Positions 35,514-44,045 of a stretch of 64,000 bases of DNA are shown here, in pieces; the stretch's first letter is position 1, and every line of letters begins with the position of its first letter. This DNA comes from Actinophytocola xinjiangensis. GTDB taxonomy: Bacteria; Actinomycetota; Actinomycetes; Mycobacteriales; Pseudonocardiaceae. The translations under genes and the position numbers were made by a program. The notes beneath the pieces were generated by a model. The model ran no database searches and had not been told where the DNA came from. It worked only from the letters and a program-made list of their open reading frames with translations. Location of the stretch: NCBI RefSeq assembly GCF_001921215.1, contig NZ_MSIF01000017.1, positions 1 through 64,000 on the forward strand, read 5' to 3'.

Positions 35514-35678
35514 ATGGCAGAGCAGAACGGTGCGTGGCACGACACCCTGACGCTGATCAGCGATCTGTCGTCGGTGAACAAGCGCATCGCCACGTTCGTC
35601 CTGCGGGTCCTGGACGCGGACGCGGGTGGTGGGAGCCACCGTCGCCGGCCGCTGGGCAGGCGTTGGGAGCCCGACTGA
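35514..35678 (+). CDS. Small protein downstream of XRE regulator, possibly frameshifted
   Basis: ATG 35514 starts a reading frame of 54 residues (helical NGAWHDTLTLISDLSSVNKRIATFVLRVLDADA, then an Arg-rich tail). The tail looks out of frame. Another frame that takes over near 35620-35640 and stays open to 35821 encodes ALGARLIDLGHVLRDRALEAGG, a natural helical continuation. A one-base deletion (or two-base insertion) near the GGTGGTGGG run would explain this. So it is either a truncated gene, a pseudogene, or a sequencing error. Family unknown to me with certainty. Confidence 0.5.
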   Translation: MAEQNGAWHDTLTLISDLSSVNKRIATFVLRVLDADAGGGSHRRRPLGRRWEPD

Positions 35679-35851
35679 TCGACCTGGGACACGTCCTGCG
35701 GGACCGGGCGCTCGAAGCCGGCGGCGTGCCCGCCCCTCAGGGCGGGCCGTGCGGCCACCGGCGGGAACCGCACACCCCGTGGACCGGCGGGCGAAGCGCC
35801 ATCTACGTCGCTGGCAACTGACGATCCTCGAACCAGAAAGTCGAATCACAC

Positions 35852-36142
35852 ATGCATGCCTCGTTGTTCAGTCTCGTCACCGTCGATGACCCCGGGGTCG
35901 TTTTCGCCTGGGGAATGGAGATCGTCGGTGATCGTGATGGTGAAGAGTGCCGGAAGACGGTCGTTCACGTCGGCGGGCCGGGTGGGCAGGGGTCCATCTC
36001 CACCCACGAGTCGGCGGAGAAGGCGTGTGCCCGGTGGAGTGCGGTGGTGCCGCTGGATCTCCGGTGGGACGTCGACGACTGGATCGACGCCACGCGTCTG
36101 GTCGCGGGCTGGTCAGCCGGTGAGCAAGGTGCGGACCGCTGA
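35852..36142 (+). CDS. Hypothetical protein, 96 residues
   Basis: A reading frame of 96 codons beginning LFSLVTVDDPGVVFAWGMEIVGDRDGEE with acidic character and several Trp residues. Third positions are mostly G or C, in line with a real gene. The 3' end overlaps the convergent menE by about 30 bp. No Shine-Dalgarno of note is upstream. No family recognised. Confidence 0.5.
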   Translation: MHASLFSLVTVDDPGVVFAWGMEIVGDRDGEECRKTVVHVGGPGGQGSISTHESAEKACARWSAVVPLDLRWDVDDWIDATRLVAGWSAGEQGADR

Positions 36143-37216
36143 GTGGTCGATCTTGCCCGGTCCGCGCAGGGGCAGGTCCGGGACGAACCGGACCAGCCGG
36201 GGCACGGCCTGCCCGCCCAGCACCGTCCGCACGGTCTCCTGCAGGGCCTCCACGCGGGGCGGGTGTCCTGGGTCGGCCGGGACGACCGCCGCCGCCACCA
36301 GGTCGCCCCATTCCTCGTCCGGCACGGCCACCACGCACACCTCGGCCACGTCCTCCCGTGCGGTGAGCGCGTTCTCGACGGCCGCCGGGGCGATCTTCAC
36401 GCCGCCGGTGTTGATCACCGTGTCGGCGCGGCCGTGGACGGTCAGGGTGCCGTCGGGGTGCACGGTCCCCAGGTCGCCGGTGCGGAACCAGGGGCCGAAC
36501 CGGGCCCCGCGCCGGTAGCCGTTGGCCAGGGTCGGTCCGGCGATCCGGATCTCGCCGCCGACCACCCGCACGGACACGCCGTCGAGCGGGCGGCCGTCGT
36601 ACACGCAGCCGCCGGCCGTCTCGGACATGCCGTAGGTCGTCACGACGCGGATGCCGGCGGCGCGTGCCCTGGCGACCAGCGCGGGTGACGCGGCCGCGCC
36701 GCCGACCAGGACCGCGTCGAAGCCCAGCAGGGTCGGCTCGTCGAGCAGGCGGAGCAGTTGGGTCGGGACCAGCGACGTGTAGTACGGGCCCGGGTTCTCG
36801 AACAGCCGCGCGGCGGCCGTGGCGAACGATCCCTCGCGCACGACCGGGTCGTGGCCCGCCAGCAGGGAACGGACGATCACCTGTGCGCCGGCGACGTGGT
36901 GGGCCGGCAGGGTCAGCAGCCAGCGGCCGGGCCCGCCCAGGCGCGTGTGGGTCGCGGTGGCCGAGGCCACCAGCGCGCTGGCCGACAGCAGCACGCCCTT
37001 GGGCTCACCGGTCGAGCCGGAGGTGGCGATGATCAACGCCGTGTCGGGTTCGACCGGGTGGTCGGGGGCCAGGTGGGCGACCAGGGCCGCCCGCCGGGGG
37101 TCGGTGGCCGACACCGGCAGGACCGCCGGGCCGCCGGTCAGCGCCGCGCGCAGCGCCGTGGCCAGGTCGGTCACCGAGTCTGGGCCGTCCACCGGGATCA
37201 CACGCACGTCGCCCAT
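36113..37216 (-). CDS. menE: o-Succinylbenzoate-CoA ligase
   Basis: Activates o-succinylbenzoate to its CoA thioester for MenB. A 367-residue, compact adenylate-forming enzyme, the usual size in actinobacteria, where the N-terminal part is reduced. ALIIATSGSTGEPKGVLLS lies near residue 63, LPAHHVAGAQVIVRSL near 103, TYGMSETAGGCVYDG near 198, WFRTGDLGTVHPDGTLTVHGRAD near 246 and the catalytic Lys in LRGPGKIDHSAV near 353. Menaquinone context (menB next door) supports menE over other acyl-CoA ligases. Confidence 0.92.
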   Translation of the reverse strand: MGDVRVIPVDGPDSVTDLATALRAALTGGPAVLPVSATDPRRAALVAHLAPDHPVEPDTALIIATSGSTGEPKGVLLSASALVASATATHTRLGGPGRWLLTLPAHHVAGAQVIVRSLLAGHDPVVREGSFATAAARLFENPGPYYTSLVPTQLLRLLDEPTLLGFDAVLVGGAAASPALVARARAAGIRVVTTYGMSETAGGCVYDGRPLDGVSVRVVGGEIRIAGPTLANGYRRGARFGPWFRTGDLGTVHPDGTLTVHGRADTVINTGGVKIAPAAVENALTAREDVAEVCVVAVPDEEWGDLVAAAVVPADPGHPPRVEALQETVRTVLGGQAVPRLVRFVPDLPLRGPGKIDHSAVRTLLTG

Positions 37217-37232
37217 TGTGGCCGGCCGCGGC

Positions 37233-37379
37233 TCAGAAGTAGTCGGTCAGGTCCTCGCCCCGGTCACGGGCCCGCAGGAACTCCCGCCTGGCCGCCGTCA
37301 CGCCCTGCCGCCGGCCCAGGCTGAAGCCGAACACCAGCCCGACCAGCAGCGACACCAGCACGGCGATCGTGATGCCCAT
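37233..37379 (-). CDS. 48-residue single-pass membrane protein between menE and menB
   Basis: Found by reading the gap: ATG 37379, preceded by GAAGGGG on its strand, opens a 48-codon frame. The N-terminal half (GITIAVLVSLLVGLVFGFSLG) is a membrane helix; the rest is basic then acidic (RRQGVTAARREFLRARDRGEDLTDYF). It lies in the menB-to-menE direction with 16-bp gaps on both sides, so it should be co-transcribed. Function unknown. Confidence 0.7.
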   Translation of the reverse strand: MGITIAVLVSLLVGLVFGFSLGRRQGVTAARREFLRARDRGEDLTDYF

Positions 37380-37395
37380 GGCGAACCCCTTCGGG

Positions 37396-38307
37396 TCAGT
37401 AGTGGTACGGGTACGGCGTCCAGTCCGGGTCGCGCTTGTCGAGGAACGCGTCGCGCCCCTCGACGGCCTCGTCGGTCATGTACGCCAGCCGGGTCGTCTC
37501 GCCGGCGAAGATCTGCTGGCCGACCAGGCCGTCGTCGATCAGGTTGAACGCGTACTTGAGCATGCGCTGGGCCGTGGGCGACTTGCCGTTGATCTCCCGC
37601 GCCCACTCCAGCGCGGTCGCCTCCAACTCGGCGTGCGGGACGACCTCGTTCACCGCGCCCATCCGGTGCATGTCGGCCGCCGAGTACGTCCGGCCGAGGA
37701 AGAACACCTCGCGGGCGAACTTCTGGCCCATCTGCCGCGCCAGGTACGCCGAGCCGTAGCCGGCGTCGAAGCTGCCGACGTCGGCGTCGGTCTGCTTGAA
37801 CCGGGCGTGCTCCTCGCTGGCCAGCGTCAGGTCGCACACCACGTGCAGGCTGTGGCCGCCGCCGGCCGCCCAGCCGGGCACCACCGCGATCACCACCTTG
37901 GGCATGAACCGGATCAGCCGCTGGCACTCCAGGATGTGCAGCCGGCCCGCGCGCGCCGGGTCGACCGTCTCGGCGGTCTCGCCGGCCGCGTACTGGTACC
38001 CGGTTCGCCCCCGGATCCGCTGGTCGCCGCCCGAGCAGAACGCCCAGCCGCCGTCACGTGGTGACGGTCCGTTGCCGGTGAGCAGCACACAGCCGACGTC
38101 GGGGCTCATCCGCGCGTGGTCCAGCGCGCGGTACAGCTCGTCGACGGTGTGCGGGCGGAACGCGTTGCGGACCTCCGGCCGGTCGAACGCGATCCGCACC
38201 GCCCCGGTGTCCACCGCGCGGTGGTAGGTGATGTCGGTGAAGTCGAAGCCGTCGACCTGCCGCCACGCGGAGTGATCGAACAGCTCGGACACGGGTTGGG
38301 TCGCCAC
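37396..38307 (-). CDS. menB: 1,4-dihydroxy-2-naphthoyl-CoA synthase
   Basis: Crotonase-family ring-closing enzyme of menaquinone synthesis. About 303 residues. FDFTDITYHRAVDTGAVRIAFDRPEVRNAFRP lies near residue 20, the oxyanion-hole and bicarbonate or acid region GGWAFCSGGDQRIRG near 85, VVPGWAAGGGHSLHVVCDLTLAS near 140 and GSFDAGYGSAYLARQMG near 177, then the C-terminal helix with YPYHY. All are characteristic of MenB rather than general enoyl-CoA hydratases. GTG 38307 is chosen because TATGCT lies seven bases upstream on the same strand (leaderless pattern); ATG 38319 is an alternative. Confidence 0.93.
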   Translation of the reverse strand: MATQPVSELFDHSAWRQVDGFDFTDITYHRAVDTGAVRIAFDRPEVRNAFRPHTVDELYRALDHARMSPDVGCVLLTGNGPSPRDGGWAFCSGGDQRIRGRTGYQYAAGETAETVDPARAGRLHILECQRLIRFMPKVVIAVVPGWAAGGGHSLHVVCDLTLASEEHARFKQTDADVGSFDAGYGSAYLARQMGQKFAREVFFLGRTYSAADMHRMGAVNEVVPHAELEATALEWAREINGKSPTAQRMLKYAFNLIDDGLVGQQIFAGETTRLAYMTDEAVEGRDAFLDKRDPDWTPYPYHY

Positions 38308-38391
38308 GCGGCGAAGCATATGGGCAGCGAATCGCTTGAGGTAGCGCCCGGTGAATCGCGGTACGGCGGGCCGGCGTGTCAAGCTGATCTG

Positions 38392-39747
38392 GTGCACGAC
38401 GTCGACTCCGCGCTCGACCTGCTGTGCGACCGGGACCTCGCGTCCGGTCGCCGGGTCAGCGAGGCCTGGCGAGGGTTGTCCGGCGGCGACGCCAGGTACC
38501 GCGCCTCACAGTTCGACGTGCAGCGCTACCTGTGGCTGATCCTGCCCCGGCTGGTCCGCGCCGGTGACCCGGTCGACTGGCGCCCGGTGGTGGAGGCGTT
38601 CGGCGCGTTCTTCGAGCTGACCGGCGAGCCCCGCTACGCCGAGATCTGCCGGGGGCGCTGGACCGAGCGGGTGCTGGCCGCCGCCGACGACCTGGACCGC
38701 TGCGCCGAGCTGGCGATCAACGCGATGGACGACTCGGGCGTGCTGCCCCCCGAGGACCTCGACATCGCCTGGCTGTCCGAGCCGGGCCCGTACGAGGCGG
38801 CCGCGTTCGACGCGATCGCCCGCGCCCTGGAGTCGGCGATCGAGGACGGGCAGATCCCGCTGGCCACCCCGGCCACCGACGCGATGCGCCTGGTGCTGGC
38901 CGTTGACCTGCTCAACAGCACGCTCGCCGACGAGGGCCGGCGCACGGTCGCGCAGGCCATGACCACCGAGCGGATGCGTTACTGGTCGCGCCAGACCCCC
39001 AGCTCGGCGCTGCGTGAGCTGCTGGTCCGCACCGAACCGGACATCGCCGCGCCGCCCCGGCGGGACCTGCGGCTGGACACGCTGGCCCCGCTGCGGCTGC
39101 TGCTGGAGGCGTGCGGCGGGCCGGGCGCCCGGCTGACCCGCGCCGGCTACCTGCCGACCGAGTTGGTCGCGCGGCTGGTCGAGGCGCTGCCCGACGAGCT
39201 GGCCTCGGCCGGCGGCGGGCGCAGCGAGGCCGGCTGGCCGCCGGTCATGCGGCTGCGTGACCTGGCCGAACGCTGCGAGCTGCTGGAGCCCGACGGCGGC
39301 CGGCTGCGGCTGACCTACCTCGGTGAGGACGCCCTGATCGACGAGCTGGCGCTGTTCGGGGCGTTGATCAGCCGGCTGATCGGCATGGCCGACCCCACCC
39401 ACCGCCAGCACGTGCTGGAGACCGTGTTCACCATGATGCTGCTGGAGGCCAGGGTCGACCGCGCCGCGCTGGACCGGCGGATCACCGTGGTGCTCGCCGA
39501 GTACGGCTGGGAACGCGTCAGCGACCCCGACAGCGACCCCGACAGCGACCCGGTTGGCGATCTGGCGGACGAGGTGCCGGCGCTGCGCGCCGAGACGCTG
39601 GCGGACCTGCGGATCCTCGGCGCGCTGGCCGACGGGGCCGACGCGGCCGACGACGACGGTCGCCCGGTGGGTGTGAACGACTTCGGCCGGGAGCTGGTGG
39701 TGGCCTCGATGCGGGCGCGGGTCATGCAGGGGTGGTGGTGGGGATGA
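38392..39747 (+). CDS. Uncharacterised helical protein translationally coupled to menD
   Basis: About 451 residues, mostly helical and Leu/Ala/Arg-rich, without membrane segments or a recognisable catalytic motif. A short low-complexity insertion of Asp-Ser-Asp-Pro repeats (DPDSDPDSDP near 39530-39558) lies about 70 residues from the C-terminus. Codon use is like its neighbours. Its TGA overlaps the menD ATG (ATGA), so it is co-translated with menD. The frame stays open upstream to 38116; GTG 38392 is a reasonable start but not certain. I do not recognise the family. Confidence 0.65.
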   Translation: MHDVDSALDLLCDRDLASGRRVSEAWRGLSGGDARYRASQFDVQRYLWLILPRLVRAGDPVDWRPVVEAFGAFFELTGEPRYAEICRGRWTERVLAAADDLDRCAELAINAMDDSGVLPPEDLDIAWLSEPGPYEAAAFDAIARALESAIEDGQIPLATPATDAMRLVLAVDLLNSTLADEGRRTVAQAMTTERMRYWSRQTPSSALRELLVRTEPDIAAPPRRDLRLDTLAPLRLLLEACGGPGARLTRAGYLPTELVARLVEALPDELASAGGGRSEAGWPPVMRLRDLAERCELLEPDGGRLRLTYLGEDALIDELALFGALISRLIGMADPTHRQHVLETVFTMMLLEARVDRAALDRRITVVLAEYGWERVSDPDSDPDSDPVGDLADEVPALRAETLADLRILGALADGADAADDDGRPVGVNDFGRELVVASMRARVMQGWWWG

Positions 39748-41423
39748 ATCCGGCGACCGCGCAGGCCTGGGTGATCGTCGACGAGCTGGTGCGCTGCGGC
39801 GTGACCCAGGTCGTGCTGTGCCCGGGGTCGCGCAACGCGCCACTGTCGATGGCACTGTTCGAGGCCGCCGAGACCGGCCGGCTGACCCTGCACGTGCGGA
39901 TCGACGAGCGCTCCGCCGGCTACCTGGCGCTGGGCCTGACCCGGGGCTCCGGCCGCCCCGCGGCCGTGGCCTGCACGTCCGGGACCGCCGCGGCCAACCT
40001 GCACCCGGCCGTGCTGGAGGCCGCGCACGCCGGCGTCGGGTTCCTGGCGCTGACCGCCGACCGCCCGCCGGAGCTGCTGGGCATCGGCGCCAACCAGACC
40101 GTCGACCAGCGCGACCTGTACGGCCCGGCCGCCGCGACCGTCGCCTTCCCGGTCGCCCAGCGGCTCGACGGGCAGGGCCGGGTGTGGCGGGCGCTGGTGT
40201 GCCGCGCGGTCGCCGAGGCGGAACACGGCCGGCCGGTGCAGGTCAACGTGCCGTTCCGGGAACCGCTGGTGCCGACGTTCGAGCCGCCGTGGCCGGACTC
40301 GCTCGACGGGCGGCCCGACGGCCGGCGGTGGACGGTGTCCGCGCCGCCGCCGCTGCCCCGGGGCGGGATGGACTTCACGCTGCCGGCGCGCACGCTCATG
40401 GTGCTGGGCAGCGGCCGGGCCGACCGGGCGGTCGCGGCGGCGTCGGTCGCGCAGAGCGCCCGGTGGCCGGTGCTGGCCGAGCCGACCGCGCGGGCGGCGG
40501 CGCTGTCCGGCGGGGCGGTGGTGCTGCGCCACGGCACGCTGCTGGTCAGCGGTGAGCTGCCGGAGGCGCTGCGCCCCGACGCGGTCGTGGTCGTCGGCCG
40601 GCCGACGCTGTCCCGTGGCGTGTCGCGGCTGCTGGCGGGCACGACGGTCTACGCCATCGACGACGTGCCAGGCTGGGCGGACGCGCAGCACGCGGCGGCG
40701 CAGGTGCGGTGCTGGCTCGACCTGGGGGACCTCGGGCTGATCGAGGGCATCGAGACCGAGTGGCTGCCGTCGTGGCGCCAGGCCGACGTGAGCGCGCAGA
40801 CCGCGGTCGACAAGCTGCTCGCCGAACAGGAGTGGCCCACCGGGCTGCAGGTGGCGGCCGAGCTGGTGGCGGCGCTGCCCAGCGGCGGCCAGCTGTTCGT
40901 CGGCTCCTCGAACCCGATCCGCGACGTGGACCTGGTGGCCGAGCCCCGGTCGGACATCGCGGTGTACGCGAACCGGGGCGTGTCCGGGATCGACGGCAAC
41001 GTGTCGACCGCCGCCGGGCTCGCCCTGTCCTCGACCGGGCCGACCTACGCGCTGGTCGGTGACCTCACCTTTCTGCACGACCTCAACGCGTTGGTCGTCG
41101 GCCCGCCCGAGCAGCGCCCGGACCTGACGGTCGTGGTGGTCAACGACAACGGCGGCGGGATCTTCTCGCTGCTGGAGCAGGGCGCCGCCGAGCACCGGCC
41201 CAGCTTCGAGCGGGTCTTCGGCACCCCGCACTCGGTCGACCTGACGACGCTGTGCACGGCGCTGAACGTCCCGCACACGCTGGTCACCGACCGGGCCACG
41301 CTGCGGTCGGCCGTGGTGCCCCAGCCGGGCCTTCGGGTGGTCGAGGTCCGCACCGACCGGGCCGCGCTGCGGGAACTGCACGCGCGGCTGCGCACCACCG
41401 CCACCGAAGCCAGCCACACCTGA
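39744..41423 (+). CDS. menD: 2-succinyl-5-enolpyruvyl-6-hydroxy-3-cyclohexene-1-carboxylate synthase
   Basis: ThDP-dependent enzyme joining 2-oxoglutarate-derived succinic semialdehyde to isochorismate. About 559 residues. VLCPGSRNAPLSMALFEA near residue 26, RIDERSAGYLALGLTRGSGRPAAVACTSGTAAANLHPAVLEA near 54, PFREPLVP near 170, ANRGVSGIDGNVSTAAGLAL near 414 and the ThDP-binding VGDLTFLHDLNAL and VVVNDNGGGIFSLLEQ are MenD hallmarks. ATG 39744 overlaps the upstream stop. A strong bidirectional terminator follows. Confidence 0.95.
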   Translation: MNPATAQAWVIVDELVRCGVTQVVLCPGSRNAPLSMALFEAAETGRLTLHVRIDERSAGYLALGLTRGSGRPAAVACTSGTAAANLHPAVLEAAHAGVGFLALTADRPPELLGIGANQTVDQRDLYGPAAATVAFPVAQRLDGQGRVWRALVCRAVAEAEHGRPVQVNVPFREPLVPTFEPPWPDSLDGRPDGRRWTVSAPPPLPRGGMDFTLPARTLMVLGSGRADRAVAAASVAQSARWPVLAEPTARAAALSGGAVVLRHGTLLVSGELPEALRPDAVVVVGRPTLSRGVSRLLAGTTVYAIDDVPGWADAQHAAAQVRCWLDLGDLGLIEGIETEWLPSWRQADVSAQTAVDKLLAEQEWPTGLQVAAELVAALPSGGQLFVGSSNPIRDVDLVAEPRSDIAVYANRGVSGIDGNVSTAAGLALSSTGPTYALVGDLTFLHDLNALVVGPPEQRPDLTVVVVNDNGGGIFSLLEQGAAEHRPSFERVFGTPHSVDLTTLCTALNVPHTLVTDRATLRSAVVPQPGLRVVEVRTDRAALRELHARLRTTATEASHT

Positions 41424-41427
41424 CACA

Positions 41428-41465
41428 GAAGCGGGCCCCCTGCCGGAGGCCCGCTTCCTGTTTAT
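41428..41465. terminator. Strong intrinsic bidirectional terminator (menD / M6 protease)
   Basis: A 10-bp perfect stem, GAAGCGGGCC and GGCCCGCTTC, with a 10-base loop, followed by CTGTTTAT. It lies between the menD stop and the end of the convergent protease gene and can serve both. Confidence 0.85.
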
Positions 41466-41475
41466 CAGTGCACCG

Positions 41476-43866
41476 CTACCGCGAGCCGATGCGGATCTTC
41501 ATGCTCGTGCCGGTCTCCGCCTGGACGCGGATGGTGGTGCCGGTCGCGGGGAGCTTGACCCCGGAGAACGGCTCCTCCTCGTACCAGTACTTCTTCCGGT
41601 CGTCGAACAGCGGAACACCCGCCTGGCCACGGACGTAGCTCGGCTTGCCGTTCACGTGCAGCGTGAACGAGGACGCCTTCTGGAGGGAGAACGGGGCGTC
41701 GTAGCCCGAGATCCGCTCCCGCCAGCGGTTGCCCTCGATGTTGTAGAGCGGCGCCGGGTGGGCGTCGACGGGCAGCGCGATGCCCTCACCGGGGTGCTGG
41801 CTGGTGTTGTTGTCCGACTGGGACGTGTCCCAGTACCAGACGTGCAGCCCGGTCTCGTACGGGAAGTGCTCCACCCAGTCCGGGCGGTCCGGGAAACCGG
41901 CGTTGTACGGGCCGTGCTCCATGTACTGGTCGTAGGACTCGTAGGTGCGGTTCGACGCGATGTAGAAGTTGTCGAACAGCTCGGTCTCCACGGCCTGGGT
42001 GGTGCGGAAACCGTTGAGGGTCCAGCCGTTCGCACCGTCCTCGGCGCCGTCGGTGAACACCGGCTCGCCGTCGGCGGTCACGCTGATCTCGTCGGCGAAG
42101 AAGCCGTTCTCGACCCACGCGCCGTCGGTGATGTACCGGAACCGCAGCTGGACCGGGGAGCCGGCGTAGGCGTCGAGCGGCACGCTCAGGTCCACCCAGG
42201 CGTCCTCGGACGTGCCGGTCAGCGCGGGCTGGCCGTTGGCGTCACGCGGGAACGCGGCGCCGCCGACGGTGCCGTCGAGCGTGGTCCAGGTGGTGCCGTC
42301 GGTGGACGCCTGCACGTACAGGTAGTCGAAGTCCTGCTCGATCTGGTAGCGCGCGGACAGATCGAGCGAGGCCGTGGTGGCGCCGGTGAGGTCGACGGTC
42401 CTGGTCATGGTGGTGTCCAGGTCGTCGCCCTTGGTGGACCACCACTGGTTCTCGCCGGCGGCGGGCGAGCCGTACTCGAACTCGACCTCCTTGTCCGGCA
42501 GCACGACGACCACGCCCTGCGGCTTGGCCGAGTTGTACTCGTGCGGTCCGAGTTCCAGGGTCCTGTTCTGGCCGGCGACCACGATCTCGTAGTCCAGCCA
42601 CCCCATCTGCAGCTTGGACCACGGGTCCATGTCGTTGACCCGGCTGCCGAGCACCTCGCCCGGACCGGACACCCGCTGCTGGGCCATCAGCGACCACCAG
42701 TTGATGTGGTTGGCGCCGCCGCCGGAGTAGTCGTAGAGGTCCGGCAGGCCGAGGTCGTGGCCGTACTCGTGGGCGAACACGCCGATGCCGCCGTTCTCCG
42801 GCTGCATGGTGTAGTCGCCGACCCACAGGCCGGTGTCACCGATCTCGGTGCCGCCCTGGAGGTTGCCGTCGGGGCCGGTGGTGGTGTTGCTGAAGGCGAA
42901 CGCGCGGTGGCTCCACAGCGCGTCCTCGCCGTACACCGGGTCACCGTCGGCCTGGTCGCCGCCCGCGTGGACGATCTGGAAGTGGTCCAGGTAGCCGTCG
43001 GGCTCGTCGAAGTTCCCGTCGCCGTCGTGGTCGGTGCGGTCCCACACGTCGTAGCGCGCGAGTTCCTGCTTGACCTGCTCGGGGGTCTTGCCGGCGGCGA
43101 TCTGGTCGGCGTACCAGGTGTTCACGCCGTCCTGGACCAGGTTGTAGGCGTTGTTGCAGACGTTGCCCGAGCACGGGTAGCCGTTGGACCGGCCGTAGCG
43201 GGCCTGGTTGTAGTTGACCCGGACCCAGTCGGAGACGGTGCCCTGCACCGAGTAGCGGCCAGAGGACTGCTTCTCGTAGTAGTTGGCGACCGAGTCGACG
43301 TTCGGGTCGTCGGAGAAGTACAGGTCCTGGAAGTGCTGGCGGTCGTAGTTGGGCTGCCAGATCGTCGAGTTGTCGACGCTGCGGTCGGGCTCGGGGATCT
43401 CGTTGTAGCGCGGGCCGTCGAAGGTCACCGGGCCGGGAACGGTGGGCGCGGTGTCCTGGTCGGGGTAGTTGGGGTGCCGTTCGTCGCCGAACTCGACGAG
43501 CACGACGAAGATGTTGTCGGTCTTCTCCCGCGACAGCTCGACGTACTGGTCGACCTTGCCGGCCTTGGCGCCGCGCGCGGAGGCGCTGGTGTTGGGTCCT
43601 GGCTTGCTGCCCATGTTGACCACGGTGCTCGAGCCGCGCTTCTCGGCCTTGCGGTCGCCGGTGAGCACGTCGGCGATGGCCGCCTCACGCAGTGCCCGGC
43701 GCTTCTGCTCGGCGGCGCTGGGCAGGTCGTCGACACCGGGGGTGGTGACCTGCGGGGCCGGGGCGGGTGCCGCCTGGGCGACGGGTCCCAGTGCCGCCAG
43801 CCCGGACGTCGCCAGGGCGACACTCGTCAGGCCGACGAGAATTCTTCGTTGCAACGCGTCCTCCAT
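41476..43866 (-). CDS. Secreted M6-family metalloprotease (immune inhibitor A-like)
   Basis: About 796 residues with an N-terminal signal peptide (RRILVGLTSVALATSGLAALGPVAQAAPA). A propeptide-like Ala/Lys-rich region follows. The zinc motif HEYGHDLGLPDLYDYSG is at about residues 366-382, the HExxH plus downstream Asp typical of M6/InhA peptidases. The C-terminal half contains a MAM/lectin-like beta-sandwich (DWTTLDGTVGG, LRFRYITDGAWVENGFFADEI) found in this family. Calcium-binding DHDGDGNFDEPDG lies near residue 280. The role is extracellular protein degradation. It is an addition relative to the mycobacterial menD region. ATG 43866 is preferred, with GGAG upstream; ATG 43884 is possible. Confidence 0.9.
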   Translation of the reverse strand: MEDALQRRILVGLTSVALATSGLAALGPVAQAAPAPAPQVTTPGVDDLPSAAEQKRRALREAAIADVLTGDRKAEKRGSSTVVNMGSKPGPNTSASARGAKAGKVDQYVELSREKTDNIFVVLVEFGDERHPNYPDQDTAPTVPGPVTFDGPRYNEIPEPDRSVDNSTIWQPNYDRQHFQDLYFSDDPNVDSVANYYEKQSSGRYSVQGTVSDWVRVNYNQARYGRSNGYPCSGNVCNNAYNLVQDGVNTWYADQIAAGKTPEQVKQELARYDVWDRTDHDGDGNFDEPDGYLDHFQIVHAGGDQADGDPVYGEDALWSHRAFAFSNTTTGPDGNLQGGTEIGDTGLWVGDYTMQPENGGIGVFAHEYGHDLGLPDLYDYSGGGANHINWWSLMAQQRVSGPGEVLGSRVNDMDPWSKLQMGWLDYEIVVAGQNRTLELGPHEYNSAKPQGVVVVLPDKEVEFEYGSPAAGENQWWSTKGDDLDTTMTRTVDLTGATTASLDLSARYQIEQDFDYLYVQASTDGTTWTTLDGTVGGAAFPRDANGQPALTGTSEDAWVDLSVPLDAYAGSPVQLRFRYITDGAWVENGFFADEISVTADGEPVFTDGAEDGANGWTLNGFRTTQAVETELFDNFYIASNRTYESYDQYMEHGPYNAGFPDRPDWVEHFPYETGLHVWYWDTSQSDNNTSQHPGEGIALPVDAHPAPLYNIEGNRWRERISGYDAPFSLQKASSFTLHVNGKPSYVRGQAGVPLFDDRKKYWYEEEPFSGVKLPATGTTIRVQAETGTSMKIRIGSR

Positions 43867-44045
43867 GGATCGCTCCGAAAGCATGGGTCACCCGAAAGAG
43901 GGACCTCAACGCGAGCGAGATCCTACGTAAGGACACCTCTTCTGGGACCCGGCGAAAGGTGTAATCCAACCGGGTTAACTCAACGGTGTTGCTCCAGTTG
44001 GGCGTGCGGAACGGGCCTTTGGGGGCCACCGGCTACGCTCACCGC

